Positions 8,594 to 18,525 are shown, counted from the stretch's first letter. The stretch is DNA of 64,000 nt from Lachnospiraceae bacterium A2 (GCA_000403315.2 KE159636.1:305986-369985); one strand, 5' to 3'. The notes: generated by a model not told the origin, from the letters alone. Numbers and translations: made by a program.

Positions 8594-9265
8594 ATGAACA
8601 TAGTGAACCCACAGCCCAGCGGGGCAAAGGCAGGAACAGGCGGTTTCACCGTAGACATCAGCCAGATTATCCGCAATTTCACCGGGGCAGAAACCGATGA
8701 TAACAAGAAATCTGTTTTGCAGAAACTGTTAGAGCCAAAAGAAATAGACGACAGTGAACAAGAGGCGAAAAAGGCATTGCAGATTGCCAAGAAGATTGCC
8801 AGAGGGGATTCTGTGACGCCGGAAGAAAAGCAATTTTTAATGCGGGTCAATCCCCAGCTTGCCCAGATGGCAGAACTTGCCCGGAAGGAAGGCCAGCGGA
8901 TAAAAAGCGCCCTGCAGCAGGCCTCTTCCAAAGAAGAACAGCAGACCATCGTCCAACAGGCATACCAGCAGGTTTCAGAGGTAACCAAATCCAACCCCCA
9001 ATTCGGGATGCTCCTAGGGGAAGCCGTCAAAGCAGCCATCCAAGAGGCCCAGAAAGACCCCAAGTGCCAGGATAAGCCCGAAACCGAGGAGGACGCTAAG
9101 CGCACAGGGATCCAAAATCCAATTGGGCAGCCAGAAGGAGGCCAAGCCTCTAGCCCGGCAGCTTCCTTGCCTCCAGAAGAATCCGCCCAGATGGAGCAGC
9201 AAGATGAAATTTTAGAGCAGTTTTACCCAGAAGAAAGGGTTTCCATGCTGGACTGTAAAGGATAA
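8594..9265 (+). CDS. Hypothetical Gln/Lys-rich soluble protein, 223 aa
   Basis: Function not recognised. No signal peptide or membrane segment. The N-terminus is low-complexity (NPQPSGAKAGTGG). Residues 20-150 are predicted helical with many Lys/Glu/Gln, including AKKIARGDSVTPEEKQFL and NPQLAQMAELARKEGQ. The C-terminus is an acidic Gln-rich tail. The ATG at 8594 follows GGGAGGAAAGGAA. The unknown protein at 26585, on the other side of the ribosomal cluster, has a loosely similar design (basic residues, a central stretch ending in an Ala-Lys-rich helix); shared family is my inference. Confidence 0.6.
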   Translation: MNIVNPQPSGAKAGTGGFTVDISQIIRNFTGAETDDNKKSVLQKLLEPKEIDDSEQEAKKALQIAKKIARGDSVTPEEKQFLMRVNPQLAQMAELARKEGQRIKSALQQASSKEEQQTIVQQAYQQVSEVTKSNPQFGMLLGEAVKAAIQEAQKDPKCQDKPETEEDAKRTGIQNPIGQPEGGQASSPAASLPPEESAQMEQQDEILEQFYPEERVSMLDCKG

Positions 9266-9337
9266 CTTCGGTTGCCTGCCAATTCCAAGTAGTTCTGGCC
9301 AGTCCCATTTACCGTCCAAAAAAATTGAATTTACCCC

Positions 9338-9366
9338 TTGCAATCTTTGAACTTTTGCATTATAAT
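9338..9366 (+). promoter_or_regulatory. Promoter of the S10-spc ribosomal protein operon
   Basis: TTGCAA (9338-9343), exactly 17 bp, TATAAT (9361-9366). This is a strong vegetative (sigma-A type) promoter. Transcription would start near 9373, giving a leader of about 220 nt before rpsJ. No other promoter is evident between here and infA. Confidence 0.85.
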
Positions 9367-9592
9367 AGTACCTGCTGTGGCATGATAGCAATGAAGCGCG
9401 AGGTTGCTGCCTGATATGGCAGGTTTTCCGTGGAGCGAATGTCAAGTTAAGAAACTGGCGACAAGTCACTGTATCACAACAAGGAATCTGCAAGGGGCAG
9501 ACCCGTGTGGGGTATATACGACACACACGGAGAAGTGTACAGTCACCGCTTGTCGTACTGAAGTAAAGTGCGAAAAGGAGGCGGCTTTTTTT
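9367..9592 (+). promoter_or_regulatory. Structured 5' leader of the S10 operon
   Basis: No gene in this stretch. The 3' part can fold into a clear hairpin: TACGACA (9527-9533) pairs with TGTCGTA (9551-9557), with an inner ACAC/GTGT pair closing the loop GGAGAA. In E. coli the S10 leader binds L4 and attenuates the operon; in Firmicutes the mechanism is less clear. The leader length and structure suggest regulation, but I cannot match it to a known element by eye. Confidence 0.55.
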
Positions 9593-9910
9593 ATGGCAAG
9601 TCAAGTAATGAGAATCACACTGAAGGCATACGACCATCAGTTGGTGGATGCATCTGCAAAGAAAATTATCGAAACTGTGAAAAAGAATGGCTCACAGGTG
9701 AGCGGCCCTGTGCCACTCCCAACCAAAAGGGAAGTAGTGACAATCTTAAGGGCAGTCCACAAGTATAAGGACTCAAGGGAACAGTTTGAGCAGAGGACCC
9801 ACAAGAGGCTCATCGATATCATCACACCCACCCAGAAGACCGTGGATGCACTGTCCAGGCTGGAAATGCCGGCAGGCGTGTACATTGATATCAAAATGAA
9901 AAATAAGTAG
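9593..9910 (+). CDS. rpsJ: 30S ribosomal protein S10
   Basis: First gene of the operon; 105 residues, normal for S10. It has the N-terminal [13 protein letters not shown], the switch region [19 protein letters not shown] and the HKRLIDI block. S10 sits in the 30S head and also serves as NusE in antitermination. I chose ATG 9593 ([11 protein letters not shown]) after AAAAGGAGG; a second ATG at 9608 is possible. Confidence 0.97.
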   Translation: MASQVMRITLKAYDHQLVDASAKKIIETVKKNGSQVSGPVPLPTKREVVTILRAVHKYKDSREQFEQRTHKRLIDIITPTQKTVDALSRLEMPAGVYIDIKMKNK

Positions 9911-10030
9911 GGAAACAGTCCTGAAGGGCTTCATATAGAAATGTATAAGCTGTTCTAGGATGAACGGTTCCGCTGCCCGGCCAGTTCGGGTATGAAGCGT
10001 TCCGCTGTAGAGTAAACAGGAGGGAAAGAA

Positions 10031-10708
10031 ATGAAGAAAGCGATTTTAGCTACGAAAGTTGGGATGACCCAAATCTTCCATGCAGACGGGACTTTAGTTC
10101 CGGTTACTGTACTGCAGGCAGGCCCGTGCGTCGTAACGCAGGTTAAGACAGTGGAGAGCGATGGGTACAACGCAGTCCAGGTTGGTTTTGTGGACAAGAA
10201 GGAAAGGGTTGTCAACAGGGATGCCAGCGGGAAGAAAGAAATCCGGCGCAGGCATGGCGTGACAAAGGCTGAGATGGGCCACTTTAAGAAAGCCGGCGTA
10301 ACAGGCAAGAGGTTTGTAAGGGAATTTAAATTTGAAAATGCTGCAGAGTATAATCTGGCAGATGAAATTAAAGCGGATATTTTTGCAGAAGGCGACAAAA
10401 TTGACGCAACTGCAATCTCCAAAGGGAAAGGGTTCCAAGGCGCAATCAAGCGTCACGGCCAGCACAGGGGGCCTATGACCCACGGTTCCAAGTTCCACCG
10501 CCATCAGGGTTCCAACGGCGCATGTTCCAGCCCCAGCAGGGTGTTTAAGGGCAAAGGCATGCCGGGACATATGGGCGCTGTAAGGGTAACTGTCCAGAAC
10601 CTTGAAATTGTCAGGGTGGATGCTGAGAACAACCTGCTTTTGGTAAAAGGCTCCGTCCCGGGACCGAAGAAATCTTTGGTGACAATCAAAGAAACTGTAA
10701 AGCAGTAA
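10031..10708 (+). CDS. rplC: 50S ribosomal protein L3
   Basis: A 225-residue protein beginning [16 protein letters not shown] and carrying the L3 core [27 protein letters not shown], split over residues about 120-160, which reaches to the peptidyl transferase centre. L3 initiates 50S assembly. The ribosome site AGGAGGG precedes the ATG. The 120-bp gap after rpsJ contains two GTTCCGCTG words as a short direct repeat but no clear terminator. Confidence 0.97.
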   Translation: MKKAILATKVGMTQIFHADGTLVPVTVLQAGPCVVTQVKTVESDGYNAVQVGFVDKKERVVNRDASGKKEIRRRHGVTKAEMGHFKKAGVTGKRFVREFKFENAAEYNLADEIKADIFAEGDKIDATAISKGKGFQGAIKRHGQHRGPMTHGSKFHRHQGSNGACSSPSRVFKGKGMPGHMGAVRVTVQNLEIVRVDAENNLLLVKGSVPGPKKSLVTIKETVKQ

Positions 10709-10727
10709 ATGAAAGGAGGGCTTAACA

Positions 10728-11348
10728 ATGGCTAATGTAGCTGTTTATAATATGGAAGGCAATGAAGTTGGAAGCCTTGAGCTGAGCGACGCAGTGTTCG
10801 GTGCAAAGATTAACGAACATCTGGTGCATATGGCAGTCGTACAGCAGTTGGCGAATAACCGTCAGGGGACGCAGAAGGCAAAGACACGCGCTGAAGTCCG
10901 CGGCGGCGGAAGGAAACCATGGAAGCAGAAAGGGACCGGGCATGCAAGGCAGGGTTCCATCCGTGCACCCCAGTGGAAAGGCGGCGGCGTAGTATTTGCC
11001 CCCACGCCAAGGGATTATTCCTTCAAGATGAACCGGAAGGAAAAAAGGGCTGCACTGAAATCAGTCCTGACATCCAAGGTAAACGACAGCAAATTCATCG
11101 TATTGGATGAGCTGAAATTAGACGAAATCAAAACAAAACGTTTTGTGGAAATTTTAAACAACCTGAAAGTGCAGAAAGCGCTGGTAGTCTTAAATGACAA
11201 CGACAGGAATGTCATCCTGTCCGCAAGGAACATCCCGAAGGTGAAAACTGCGCTGACAAACACGATTAATGTTTATGATATCCTGAAATATGACACCGTA
11301 GTAGTGACAAAAGAAGCGGTGGCAACCATTGAGGAGGTGTATGCATAA
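10728..11348 (+). CDS. rplD: 50S ribosomal protein L4
   Basis: A 206-residue L4. The extended loop that lines the exit tunnel is visible as GGGRKPWKQKGTGHARQG and RAPQWKGGG (residues about 63-85). In gamma-proteobacteria L4 autoregulates the S10 operon. The start follows AAAGGAGG. The stop shares one base with the rplW start, so L4 and L23 are translationally coupled. Confidence 0.97.
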   Translation: MANVAVYNMEGNEVGSLELSDAVFGAKINEHLVHMAVVQQLANNRQGTQKAKTRAEVRGGGRKPWKQKGTGHARQGSIRAPQWKGGGVVFAPTPRDYSFKMNRKEKRAALKSVLTSKVNDSKFIVLDELKLDEIKTKRFVEILNNLKVQKALVVLNDNDRNVILSARNIPKVKTALTNTINVYDILKYDTVVVTKEAVATIEEVYA

Positions 11349-11647
11349 TGGCAAATATACAGTATTATGATGTGATCCTCAAACCAGTCATTACGGAAAA
11401 GAGCATGGGGCTTATGGGCAACAAGGAGTATACCTTCTTAGTGCATCCGGAAGCAAACAAGACCATGATTAAGGCTGCTGTTGAGAAGATGTTTGAGGGC
11501 ACAAAGGTACAGAGAGTGAACACCCTGAACATCCCCGGCAAGAAGAAAAGAAGAGGCATGACGGTAGGAAAGACTGCTAAGGCCAAGAAAGCAATCGTTA
11601 AATTGACAGAGGACAGCAAGGAAATTGAAATTTTTGCTGGTTTATAG
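11348..11647 (+). CDS. rplW: 50S ribosomal protein L23
   Basis: A 99-residue protein with the L23 N-terminus [15 protein letters not shown] and C-terminal [18 protein letters not shown]23 sits at the tunnel exit and docks signal recognition particle and trigger factor. A GAGG site within the end of rplD serves it. Confidence 0.97.
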   Translation: MANIQYYDVILKPVITEKSMGLMGNKEYTFLVHPEANKTMIKAAVEKMFEGTKVQRVNTLNIPGKKKRRGMTVGKTAKAKKAIVKLTEDSKEIEIFAGL

Positions 11648-11661
11648 AAAGGAGAAAAATC

Positions 11662-12507
11662 ATGGGAATTAAGACATATAACCCATATACACCTTCCAGA
11701 AGAAATATGACTGGCTCTGATTTCTCTGAAATTACGAAGAAAAAACCAGAGAAATCCCTGCTGGTTTCCCTACAGAAAAAATCTGGGCGCAACAACCAGG
11801 GTAAAATTACCGTAAGGCACCGCGGCGGCGGCTCCAGAAGGAAATATAGGATCATTGATTTTAAGAGAGATAAAAAAGACGGAATCCCCGCAAAGGTTAT
11901 CGGGATTGAATACGACCCGAACCGGTCTGCAAACATCGCATTGATCTGCTACGCAGACGGGGCAAAAGCATATATCATCGCACCGGAAGGGCTGACAGAC
12001 GGCATGAAAGTCATGAGCGGCCCGGAAGCAGAAGTAAGGGTTGGCAATTGCCTGCCGCTGGAGAACATCCCGGTTGGTACGCAGCTCCACAACATTGAGT
12101 TACTCCCCGGCAAGGGTGGGCAGCTTGTCCGTTCCGCTGGGACCAGCGCACAGCTTATGGCAAAAGAAGGCAAATATGCAACGCTCAGGCTTCCCTCCGG
12201 CGAAATGAGGATGGTGCCGATTGGCTGCCGCGCAACCGTAGGCGTGGTAGGGAATGGCGACCACAACCTGATTAAAATTGGTAAGGCAGGGCGCAAGCGC
12301 CATATGGGTATCCGCCCGACCGTCCGCGGTTCTGTTATGAACCCCAATGACCATCCGCACGGCGGTGGTGAAGGCAAGACTGGGATCGGACGTCCAGGCC
12401 CGTCTACACCATGGGGCAAGCCTGCACTTGGTTTAAAGACCAGAAAGAAAAACAAAGCAAGCAATAAGCTTATCGTAAGGAGAAGAGACGGTAGGGCTTT
12501 GAAATAA
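11662..12507 (+). CDS. rplB: 50S ribosomal protein L2
   Basis: A 281-residue L2 with the RNA-binding block [17 protein letters not shown] (about residues 49-65) and the highly conserved C-terminal loop [18 protein letters not shown] that includes the histidine near the peptidyl transferase centre. L2 is needed for subunit association. A GAAAGGAG site precedes the ATG. Confidence 0.98.
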   Translation: MGIKTYNPYTPSRRNMTGSDFSEITKKKPEKSLLVSLQKKSGRNNQGKITVRHRGGGSRRKYRIIDFKRDKKDGIPAKVIGIEYDPNRSANIALICYADGAKAYIIAPEGLTDGMKVMSGPEAEVRVGNCLPLENIPVGTQLHNIELLPGKGGQLVRSAGTSAQLMAKEGKYATLRLPSGEMRMVPIGCRATVGVVGNGDHNLIKIGKAGRKRHMGIRPTVRGSVMNPNDHPHGGGEGKTGIGRPGPSTPWGKPALGLKTRKKNKASNKLIVRRRDGRALK

Positions 12508-12566
12508 CAGGAAGGACCGCAGGGCAGGGCTGCCCTGGGCGGGACAGTATTTTAGGAGGTTGAATT

Positions 12567-12848
12567 ATGGGTCGTTCATTAAAAAAAGGACCATTTGCTG
12601 ATGCAAGCTTATTGAAAAAAGTAGATGCCATGAACGCAGCAGGTGAAAAGAGCGTGATTAAGACATGGTCTCGCCGCTCTACCATTTTCCCGCAGTTCGT
12701 GGGCCATACATTTGCGGTGCATGACGGACGCAAGCATGTGCCGGTATATGTGACAGAAGACATGGTTGGCCATAAACTGGGTGAGTTCGTTGCAACAAGG
12801 ACTTACCGCGGGCATGGAAAAGACGAGAAGAAATCAAAAGTCCGCTAA
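12567..12848 (+). CDS. rpsS: 30S ribosomal protein S19
   Basis: A 93-residue S19 opening [12 protein letters not shown] and with the conserved [22 protein letters not shown] region (residues about 35-56). It binds the 16S head with S13. It is preceded by TAGGAGG and a small GGGCAG/CTGCCC hairpin in the 59-bp gap after rplB. Confidence 0.97.
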   Translation: MGRSLKKGPFADASLLKKVDAMNAAGEKSVIKTWSRRSTIFPQFVGHTFAVHDGRKHVPVYVTEDMVGHKLGEFVATRTYRGHGKDEKKSKVR

Positions 12849-12877
12849 TCAAAAGAATCTGAAAGGAGGTTTCATCC

Positions 12878-13264
12878 ATGGCAAAGGGACACAGAAGTCA
12901 AATTAAGAGAGAAAGAAATGCGCAGAAGGATACCAGGCCCAAGGCAAAATTATCTTATGCCCGGGTATCTGTCCAGAAGGCATGTTTCGTGTTAGATGCA
13001 ATCCGTGGAAAAGATGTAAGGTCCGCCCTTGCAATCCTGGCATACAGCCCAAGGTATGCATCCAGCCTGATAGAGAAACTGTTAAAATCTGCAATTGCAA
13101 ACGCAGAGAACAACAACGGCATGAATACAGAGAACCTTTACATTGCAGAGTGCTATGCAAACAAAGGGCCGACAATGAAAAGAGTTAAACCGAGGGCACA
13201 AGGGAGAGCTTACAGGATCGAAAAGAGAATGAGCCACATCACAATTGTGCTTGATGAAAGATAG
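12878..13264 (+). CDS. rplV: 50S ribosomal protein L22
   Basis: A 128-residue L22. Its beta-hairpin, which lines the exit tunnel and is a macrolide-resistance site, is visible as [18 protein letters not shown] (residues about 92-109), followed by [12 protein letters not shown]. An AAAGGAGG site precedes the ATG. Confidence 0.97.
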   Translation: MAKGHRSQIKRERNAQKDTRPKAKLSYARVSVQKACFVLDAIRGKDVRSALAILAYSPRYASSLIEKLLKSAIANAENNNGMNTENLYIAECYANKGPTMKRVKPRAQGRAYRIEKRMSHITIVLDER

Positions 13265-13274
13265 GAGGGCAAAC

Positions 13275-13931
13275 ATGGGACAGAAAGTGAATCCTCATGG
13301 TTTAAGAGTTGGAATTATCAAAGATTGGGATTCTAAATGGTATGCAGAGGCAGATTTTGCGGATTTCTTAATTGAAGACTACAATATTAGGACATTCCTG
13401 AAAAAGAAGCTGTATGCATCCGGGGTTTCCAAAATTGAGATTGAACGGGCTTCAGACCGGGTAAAAGTAATCCTTTATACCGCAAAACCGGGCGTAGTGA
13501 TCGGAAAAGGCGGCGCAGAGATTGAGAAAGTAAAGGCAGAACTCCAGAAATTCACAGATAAAAAATTAGTAGTGGACATTAAAGAAGTAAAGAGGCCGGA
13601 TAAGGATGCCCAGCTTGTTGCTGAGAACATCGCGCTGCAGTTAGAGAACCGTGTTTCTTTCCGCCGCGCTATGAAATCCTGCATGGGCAGGAGCATGAAA
13701 GCAGGGGCATTGGGGATCAAGAGTTCCGTTTCTGGGCGTCTGGGCGGCGCCGACATGGCACGTACTGAATTTTACAGTGAAGGGACCATCCCACTCCAGA
13801 CATTAAGAGCAGACATCGACTATGGATTCGCCGAAGCAGATACCACTTACGGAAAAGTAGGGGTTAAGGTATGGATTTATAAAGGCGAAATCCTTCCAAC
13901 AAAAGAAACAAAGGAAGGGAGCGATAAATAA
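13275..13931 (+). CDS. rpsC: 30S ribosomal protein S3
   Basis: A 218-residue S3. It begins [20 protein letters not shown] and has a type-II KH domain with the loop [11 protein letters not shown] (about residues 74-84). With S4 and S5 it lines the mRNA entry channel. The ATG at 13275 follows GGAGGG; an upstream in-frame ATG would lie inside rplV. It overlaps rplP by one base. Confidence 0.97.
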   Translation: MGQKVNPHGLRVGIIKDWDSKWYAEADFADFLIEDYNIRTFLKKKLYASGVSKIEIERASDRVKVILYTAKPGVVIGKGGAEIEKVKAELQKFTDKKLVVDIKEVKRPDKDAQLVAENIALQLENRVSFRRAMKSCMGRSMKAGALGIKSSVSGRLGGADMARTEFYSEGTIPLQTLRADIDYGFAEADTTYGKVGVKVWIYKGEILPTKETKEGSDK

Positions 13932-14368
13932 TGTTAATGCCAAAAAGAGTAAAACGCCGCAAACAGTTCCGTGGCTCCATGGCAGGCAAGGCGTTACGAG
14001 GAAATAAAATCACAAATGGTGAATATGGTATTGTGGCGACAGAGCCATGCTGGATCAAATCCAACCAGATTGAAGCAGCCCGTATTGCAATGACACGTTA
14101 CATCAAGCGTGGCGGTAAAGTATGGATCAAAATTTTCCCAGACAAGCCAGTAACTGCAAAGCCAGCAGAAACACGTATGGGTTCCGGGAAAGGGACATTG
14201 GAATATTGGGTAGCCGTTGTGAAACCGGGCCGTGTGTTATTTGAAATTGCCGGCGTGCCGGAAGAAATCGCGCGTGAAGCGCTTCGTCTTGCAACACACA
14301 AATTACCCTGTAAATGTAAAATCGTTTCACGGGCAGACTTAGAAGGCGGTGAATCAAATGAAAGCTAG
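13931..14368 (+). CDS. rplP: 50S ribosomal protein L16
   Basis: A 145-residue L16, opening [16 protein letters not shown] and with [22 protein letters not shown] (residues about 71-92), the loop that reaches the A-site tRNA. The start codon shares one base with the rpsC stop, and the end overlaps rpmC, so translation is coupled on both sides. Confidence 0.97.
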   Translation: MLMPKRVKRRKQFRGSMAGKALRGNKITNGEYGIVATEPCWIKSNQIEAARIAMTRYIKRGGKVWIKIFPDKPVTAKPAETRMGSGKGTLEYWVAVVKPGRVLFEIAGVPEEIAREALRLATHKLPCKCKIVSRADLEGGESNES

Positions 14369-14573
14369 TAATTATATCAAAGAGTTAAGGGAAGAATCAG
14401 CAGCAGGGCTGCAGGAAAAATTAGTGGCTGCAAAGAAAGAACTTTTCAACCTGAGGTTCCAGAATGCAACGAACCAGTTGGATAATACTGCAAGGATCAA
14501 AGAGGTCCGCAAAAATATTGCCAGAATTCAGACGATCATCACTGAGAAGGAACGCGAGGCGCAGAACGCTTAA
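14358..14573 (+). CDS. rpmC: 50S ribosomal protein L29
   Basis: A 71-residue, two-helix protein ([17 protein letters not shown] ... [15 protein letters not shown] ... [14 protein letters not shown]), as expected for L29 near the tunnel exit. I prefer ATG 14358, eight bases after AAGGCGG, over the in-frame GTG at 14349. It overlaps the last 11 bases of rplP. Confidence 0.95.
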   Translation: MKASNYIKELREESAAGLQEKLVAAKKELFNLRFQNATNQLDNTARIKEVRKNIARIQTIITEKEREAQNA

Positions 14574-14618
14574 GCAATACACTTCCAGAGGTAAAGACCA
14601 TGGGAAAGGAGCAGAATC

Positions 14619-14876
14619 GTGGAAGAAAGAAATCTTAGGAAAACACGTACCGGCGTTGTTGTAAGCGACAAGATGAACAAAACCATCGTAGTTGCAGTAA
14701 GGGACAATGTAAGGCATCCCCTTTACAACAAAATCGTAAAAAAGACATATAAATTAAAAGCTCATGACGAAAACAATGAATGTAAAATCGGAGATACAGT
14801 TAAAGTAATGGAAACAAGGCCGCTGTCCAAGGACAAAAGGTGGAGGCTTGTGGAAATTGTGGAAAGAGCGAAATAA
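14619..14876 (+). CDS. rpsQ: 30S ribosomal protein S17
   Basis: An 85-residue OB-fold protein with [21 protein letters not shown] and the C-terminal [18 protein letters not shown] block of S17. The start is GTG at 14619 after GGAAAGGAGC. S17 binds 16S rRNA early in 30S assembly. Confidence 0.96.
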   Translation: MEERNLRKTRTGVVVSDKMNKTIVVAVRDNVRHPLYNKIVKKTYKLKAHDENNECKIGDTVKVMETRPLSKDKRWRLVEIVERAK

Positions 14877-14891
14877 AAGGAGGCTACCAGC

Positions 14892-15260
14892 ATGATTCAA
14901 CAGGAAAGCAGACTGAAAGTAGCTGATAATACAGGAGCAAAAGAGATTCTCTGCATCCGTGTTATGGGCGGTTCTACCAGAAGATATGGAAATATCGGAG
15001 ATATCATCACTGCTACGGTTAAAGATGCAACACCAGGCGGCGTTGTAAAAAAGGGCGATGTGGTAAAGGCAGTTATTGTCCGCACCAAGAAAGGCGCACG
15101 CCGGAAAGACGGTTCTTATATTAAATTCGATGAAAATGCGGCTGTTATCATCAAAGATGACAAAACCCCAAGGGGAACCCGTATTTTTGGGCCAGTTGCC
15201 AGGGAGCTTCGTGAGAAACAGTTTATGAAAATTGTTTCCTTAGCCCCCGAAGTATTATAG
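14892..15260 (+). CDS. rplN: 50S ribosomal protein L14
   Basis: A 122-residue L14, the standard length, with [18 protein letters not shown], the signature [19 protein letters not shown] and C-terminal [13 protein letters not shown]14 contributes to an intersubunit bridge. It follows rpsQ by 15 bases with AAAAGGAGG. Confidence 0.98.
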   Translation: MIQQESRLKVADNTGAKEILCIRVMGGSTRRYGNIGDIITATVKDATPGGVVKKGDVVKAVIVRTKKGARRKDGSYIKFDENAAVIIKDDKTPRGTRIFGPVARELREKQFMKIVSLAPEVL

Positions 15261-15271
15261 GAGGTAGTTCT

Positions 15272-15583
15272 ATGGCATCATTAAAGATTAAAAAAGGCGA
15301 CCTTGTAAAAGTAATCGCTGGGAAAGATAAAGACAAAGAAGGCAAAGTAATTGCAATCAACAGGAAGAAAAACACCGTACTGGTGGAAGGGATCAATATG
15401 ATTACCAAGCATACCAAGCCCAGCATGACGAACCAGCAGGGCGGTATCATCCATCAGGAAGGCCCCATCCATATTTCCAACGTGATGTATGTCCACAAAG
15501 GAAAAGCTACCCGCGTAGGCTTCAGGATAGAAGGGGACAAAAAAGTACGTTTTGCCAAATCCACCGGCGAAGTCATTGATTAA
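15272..15583 (+). CDS. rplX: 50S ribosomal protein L24
   Basis: A 103-residue protein with an N-terminal KOW motif ([20 protein letters not shown], residues 5-24) and the L24 block [20 protein letters not shown]24 is one of the two initiators of 50S assembly. TAGGAGG precedes the ATG. Confidence 0.97.
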   Translation: MASLKIKKGDLVKVIAGKDKDKEGKVIAINRKKNTVLVEGINMITKHTKPSMTNQQGGIIHQEGPIHISNVMYVHKGKATRVGFRIEGDKKVRFAKSTGEVID

Positions 15584-15606
15584 TTCAGGAGAGGAGGTCC
15601 ATTCAG

Positions 15607-16152
15607 TTGAGTAGTAGGTTAAAAGAAATTTATCAGAAGGAAATCGTAGATGCCCTGATGAAGAAATTTGAATATAAAAACATCATGCAAGTACCAAAAA
15701 TCGAAAAGGTAGTCATCAACATGGGCGTTGGTGAAGCAAAAGAAAACGTGAAGCTCCTTGACGCTGCAGTAAGTGATTTGGAAACCATTACCGGCCAGAA
15801 AGCGGTTGTTACCAAAGCAAAGAAATCCGTAGCGAACTTCAAGATCAGGGAAGGCATGCCAATTGGGTGCAAGGTAACATTAAGAGGGGACAGGATGTAT
15901 GAGTTTGTTGACCGCTTAATTAACTTAGCGCTGCCACGTGTCCGCGACTTCCGCGGCGTAAACCCCAATGCGTTTGACGGCAGGGGGAACTACGCGCTTG
16001 GAATCAAGGAACAGCTGATTTTCCCGGAAATCGAGTATGATAAGATTGACAAGATCCGCGGTATGGACGTTATTTTTGTAACTACGGCAAAGACGGATGA
16101 AGAAGCCCGCGAATTGCTGGCACAGTTCAACATGCCATTTGCAAAACAATAA
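15607..16152 (+). CDS. rplE: 50S ribosomal protein L5
   Basis: A 181-residue L5 with the conserved [20 protein letters not shown] and [19 protein letters not shown] blocks. It binds 5S rRNA. The start is an unusual TTG at 15607, supported by GAGGAGG at good spacing and by the absence of another start near the family's N-terminus. In E. coli the L5 start region is the S8 target; here conserved RNA structures instead flank rpsH. Confidence 0.96.
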   Translation: MSSRLKEIYQKEIVDALMKKFEYKNIMQVPKIEKVVINMGVGEAKENVKLLDAAVSDLETITGQKAVVTKAKKSVANFKIREGMPIGCKVTLRGDRMYEFVDRLINLALPRVRDFRGVNPNAFDGRGNYALGIKEQLIFPEIEYDKIDKIRGMDVIFVTTAKTDEEARELLAQFNMPFAKQ

Positions 16153-16165
16153 GGAGGGAATTTCG

Positions 16166-16351
16166 ATGGCAAAGAAGGCAATGAAAATCAAACAGCAGCG
16201 TAAACAGAAATTCTCTACCAGGGAATACAACCGTTGCAGAATTTGTGGCCGCCCACATGCATATTTAAGGAAATACGGAATTTGCAGGATTTGCTTCCGT
16301 GAATTAGCATATAAAGGACAGATTCCAGGTGTGAAGAAGGCAAGTTGGTGA
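16166..16351 (+). CDS. rpsZ: 30S ribosomal protein S14, zinc type
   Basis: A 61-residue short S14 with two CxxC knuckles ([20 protein letters not shown], residues about 24-43), the zinc-binding form typical of Firmicutes. The ATG at 16166 follows AAGGAGGG. A second, zinc-free S14 elsewhere would allow zinc-dependent swapping, but none is in this window. Confidence 0.97.
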   Translation: MAKKAMKIKQQRKQKFSTREYNRCRICGRPHAYLRKYGICRICFRELAYKGQIPGVKKASW

Positions 16352-16356
16352 CCGGA

Positions 16357-16474
16357 AGCACTTAGCGAAAGCAAGCTGCTAAGCGCAGCTTAAGGTTAGT
16401 GCGAGGTCGTTCCAGGAGGTTAGTGAAACCAAGCCTTTGGCGAAGGTTGAGTTTAGCGAGTGGAACTTCCTTAC
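16357..16474 (+). repeat. Structured RNA-like element, copy 1, between rpsZ and rpsH
   Basis: Begins AGCACTTAGCGA and ends GGAACTTCCTTAC. It predicts two units. The first is closed by GCACT/AGTGC. The second is closed by GTTCC (16409-16413) with GGAAC (16462-16466) and has an inner stem AACC (16427-16430)/GGTT (16445-16448) and GCC/GGC around a TTT loop. The same architecture recurs at 16910-17018 with compensatory changes, so I regard the fold as real. It lies inside the operon transcript; whether it is regulatory or a dispersed repeat is unknown. Confidence 0.65.
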
Positions 16475-16501
16475 GAGAAAATAACAGGAGGAAAATTTAT
16501 C

Positions 16502-16903
16502 ATGACAATGAGTGATCCAATCGCAGATATGCTTACAAGAATCCGTAATGCAAATACTGCAAAACATGATACAGTTGATGTTCCATCTTCTAAGATGAAA
16601 GTTGCAATTGCTGACATTCTTGTAAATGAAGGATATATTGCAAAATACGATATTGTGGAAGACGGCAGCTTTAACACAATCCGTATCACCTTAAAATACG
16701 GAAAAGATAAAAATGAAAAAATCATCACAGGCCTTAAGAGGATTTCTAAGCCAGGGCTGCGGGTTTATGCCGGCAAGAATGAAATCCCGAAGGTGCTTGG
16801 CGGGCTGGGTGTAGCAATCCTTTCCACCAACCAGGGCGTTGTAACAGATAAGGAAGCAAGAAAATTAGCAGTAGGCGGCGAAGTGCTGGCCTATGTATGG
16901 TAG
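16502..16903 (+). CDS. rpsH: 30S ribosomal protein S8
   Basis: A 133-residue S8 with [16 protein letters not shown] and the C-terminal rRNA-binding signature [17 protein letters not shown] chose ATG 16502, ten bases after AGGAGG; ATG 16508 is an alternative. S8 organises the 16S central domain and in E. coli represses the spc operon by binding mRNA. Here the gene is bracketed by two related structured elements, unlike every other gene of the operon. Confidence 0.97.
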   Translation: MTMSDPIADMLTRIRNANTAKHDTVDVPSSKMKVAIADILVNEGYIAKYDIVEDGSFNTIRITLKYGKDKNEKIITGLKRISKPGLRVYAGKNEIPKVLGGLGVAILSTNQGVVTDKEARKLAVGGEVLAYVW

Positions 16904-16909
16904 GCATTG

Positions 16910-17018
16910 AGCACTTAGTGAGGTATTTTCGAACTTAGTGCGAAAGCCGTTCCCAAGACTTAGCGGTGACGAGCCCGCTTTTGGCGAAGTCAGCGTGTTA
17001 GTCGAGCGGAACTCTTAC
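16910..17018 (+). repeat. Structured RNA-like element, copy 2, between rpsH and rplF
   Basis: Related to the element at 16357. It has GCACT/AGTGC, then GTTCC (16949-16953)/GGAAC (17008-17012), with inner TGAC (16967-16970)/GTCA (16989-16992) and GCC (16973-16975)/GGC (16983-16985). Compared with copy 1, three of the four pairs of the inner stem differ but remain paired, while GGCGAAG in the 3' side is unchanged. An AT-rich linker and AGGAGG for rplF follow. Confidence 0.65.
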
Positions 17019-17056
17019 TGCATATAAAAAAACAATAAATTACAGGAGGTACGGGC

Positions 17057-17596
17057 ATGTCACGAATCGGAAGAATGCCAATCGCAGTACCTGCAGGCGT
17101 TACTGTAGATATTGCAGAAAATAATCATGTGACTGTAAAAGGTCCGAAGGGAACCCTTGAGAGGACCCTTCCTGAAGAAATGGAAATCAAATTAGAAGGT
17201 TCTGAAATTACAGTGTGCAGGCCGAATGACTTAAAGAGGATGAAATCCCTCCACGGCCTTACAAGGACACTGATCAATAATATGGTAGTAGGCGTAACCA
17301 ATGGCTACACCAAGGAACTGGAAGTAAACGGCGTTGGTTACAGGGCATCCAAGTCCGGGAAAGAGCTGACATTGAACTTAGGGTTTTCCCACCCAGTCAT
17401 TATGACTGACCCAGAAGGGCTTGAATCCAAAGTGGAAGGGAATAAAATCACCATTTCCGGCATTGACAAAGAAAAGGTTGGCCAGTACGCAGCAGAAATC
17501 AGGGATAAGAGAAGGCCAGAACCTTATAAAGGAAAAGGTATCAAATATATGGATGAAGTTATCCGGCGTAAAGTTGGTAAGACTGGTAAAAAATAG
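17057..17596 (+). CDS. rplF: 50S ribosomal protein L6
   Basis: A 179-residue L6 with the duplicated fold. It starts [15 protein letters not shown] and carries the C-terminal signature [19 protein letters not shown] (residues about 154-172). L6 sits near the factor-binding site. AGGAGG precedes the ATG. Confidence 0.98.
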   Translation: MSRIGRMPIAVPAGVTVDIAENNHVTVKGPKGTLERTLPEEMEIKLEGSEITVCRPNDLKRMKSLHGLTRTLINNMVVGVTNGYTKELEVNGVGYRASKSGKELTLNLGFSHPVIMTDPEGLESKVEGNKITISGIDKEKVGQYAAEIRDKRRPEPYKGKGIKYMDEVIRRKVGKTGKK

Positions 17597-17615
17597 TTAA
17601 AGGAGGAACAATAAG

Positions 17616-17984
17616 ATGATTAATAAAAAATCAAGGTCCGAAGTCCGGATGAAAAAGCATAGAAGAATCCGCAATCGTTTCTCCGGTACAGCAGAACGGC
17701 CGCGTTTAGCAGTATTCAGAAGCAATAACCACATGTATGCGCAGATCATCGACGATGATGCACAGCATACGCTGGTATCTGCATGTACGCTCCAGAAAGA
17801 CGTAAAAGCTGAGCTGGAGAAAACCAATAACGTGGATGCAGCAGCGCACCTTGGGACAGTGATTGCAAAGCGGGCGCTGGAAAAGGGCATTACTACAGTT
17901 GTCTTCGACAGAGGCGGTTATATCTATCAGGGAAAAGTCAAGGCTTTAGCTGATGCAGCAAGAGAAGCTGGGTTAAACTTTTAA
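17616..17984 (+). CDS. rplR: 50S ribosomal protein L18
   Basis: A 122-residue L18 with the basic N-terminus [21 protein letters not shown] and C-terminal [20 protein letters not shown]. It carries 5S rRNA with L5. AAAGGAGG precedes the ATG, 19 bases after rplF. Confidence 0.97.
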   Translation: MINKKSRSEVRMKKHRRIRNRFSGTAERPRLAVFRSNNHMYAQIIDDDAQHTLVSACTLQKDVKAELEKTNNVDAAAHLGTVIAKRALEKGITTVVFDRGGYIYQGKVKALADAAREAGLNF

Positions 17985-18001
17985 TAGGAGGAGACAAATA
18001 C

Positions 18002-18511
18002 ATGAAACGTACAATCATTGATGCTAGTCAATTGGAATTAACAGAAAAAGTGGTATCAATTAAACGTGTAACAAAAGTTGTAAAGGGCGGGCGTAACATG
18101 CGTTTTACAGCTTTGGTTGTTGTTGGTGACAGCAATGGTCATGTAGGTGCAGGTTTAGGTAAAGCGACTGAAATCCCAGAAGCAATCCGCAAAGGGAAAG
18201 AAGACGCCATCAAAAAGCTGATTTCTGTAAAATTAGATGATAATAACAGTATTACCCATGATATTACCGGAAAGCATACAGGCGCATCCGTACTGCTGAA
18301 AAGGGCGCCGGAAGGTACTGGCGTAATTGCAGGCGGCCCGGCCCGTAATGTGTGCGAATTGGCAGGGATTAAGAACATCCGTACAAAATCTTTGGGCTCC
18401 AACAACAAGCAGAACGTAGTGCTTGCCACAATTGAAGCTTTGAAGCAGTTGAAATCCCCCGAAGAAGTAGCAAAGCTCCGTGGTAAATCTGTAGAAGAGA
18501 TACTCGGCTAA
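18002..18511 (+). CDS. rpsE: 30S ribosomal protein S5
   Basis: A 169-residue S5. The double-stranded-RNA-binding-like N-terminal domain begins [19 protein letters not shown], and GNGHV-type loop [20 protein letters not shown] follows (residues about 41-60), the region where spectinomycin-resistance changes occur in other species. The stop is followed by AAGGAGG for rpmD. Confidence 0.97.
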   Translation: MKRTIIDASQLELTEKVVSIKRVTKVVKGGRNMRFTALVVVGDSNGHVGAGLGKATEIPEAIRKGKEDAIKKLISVKLDDNNSITHDITGKHTGASVLLKRAPEGTGVIAGGPARNVCELAGIKNIRTKSLGSNNKQNVVLATIEALKQLKSPEEVAKLRGKSVEEILG

Positions 18512-18525
18512 GGAGGGCGTGGAAA

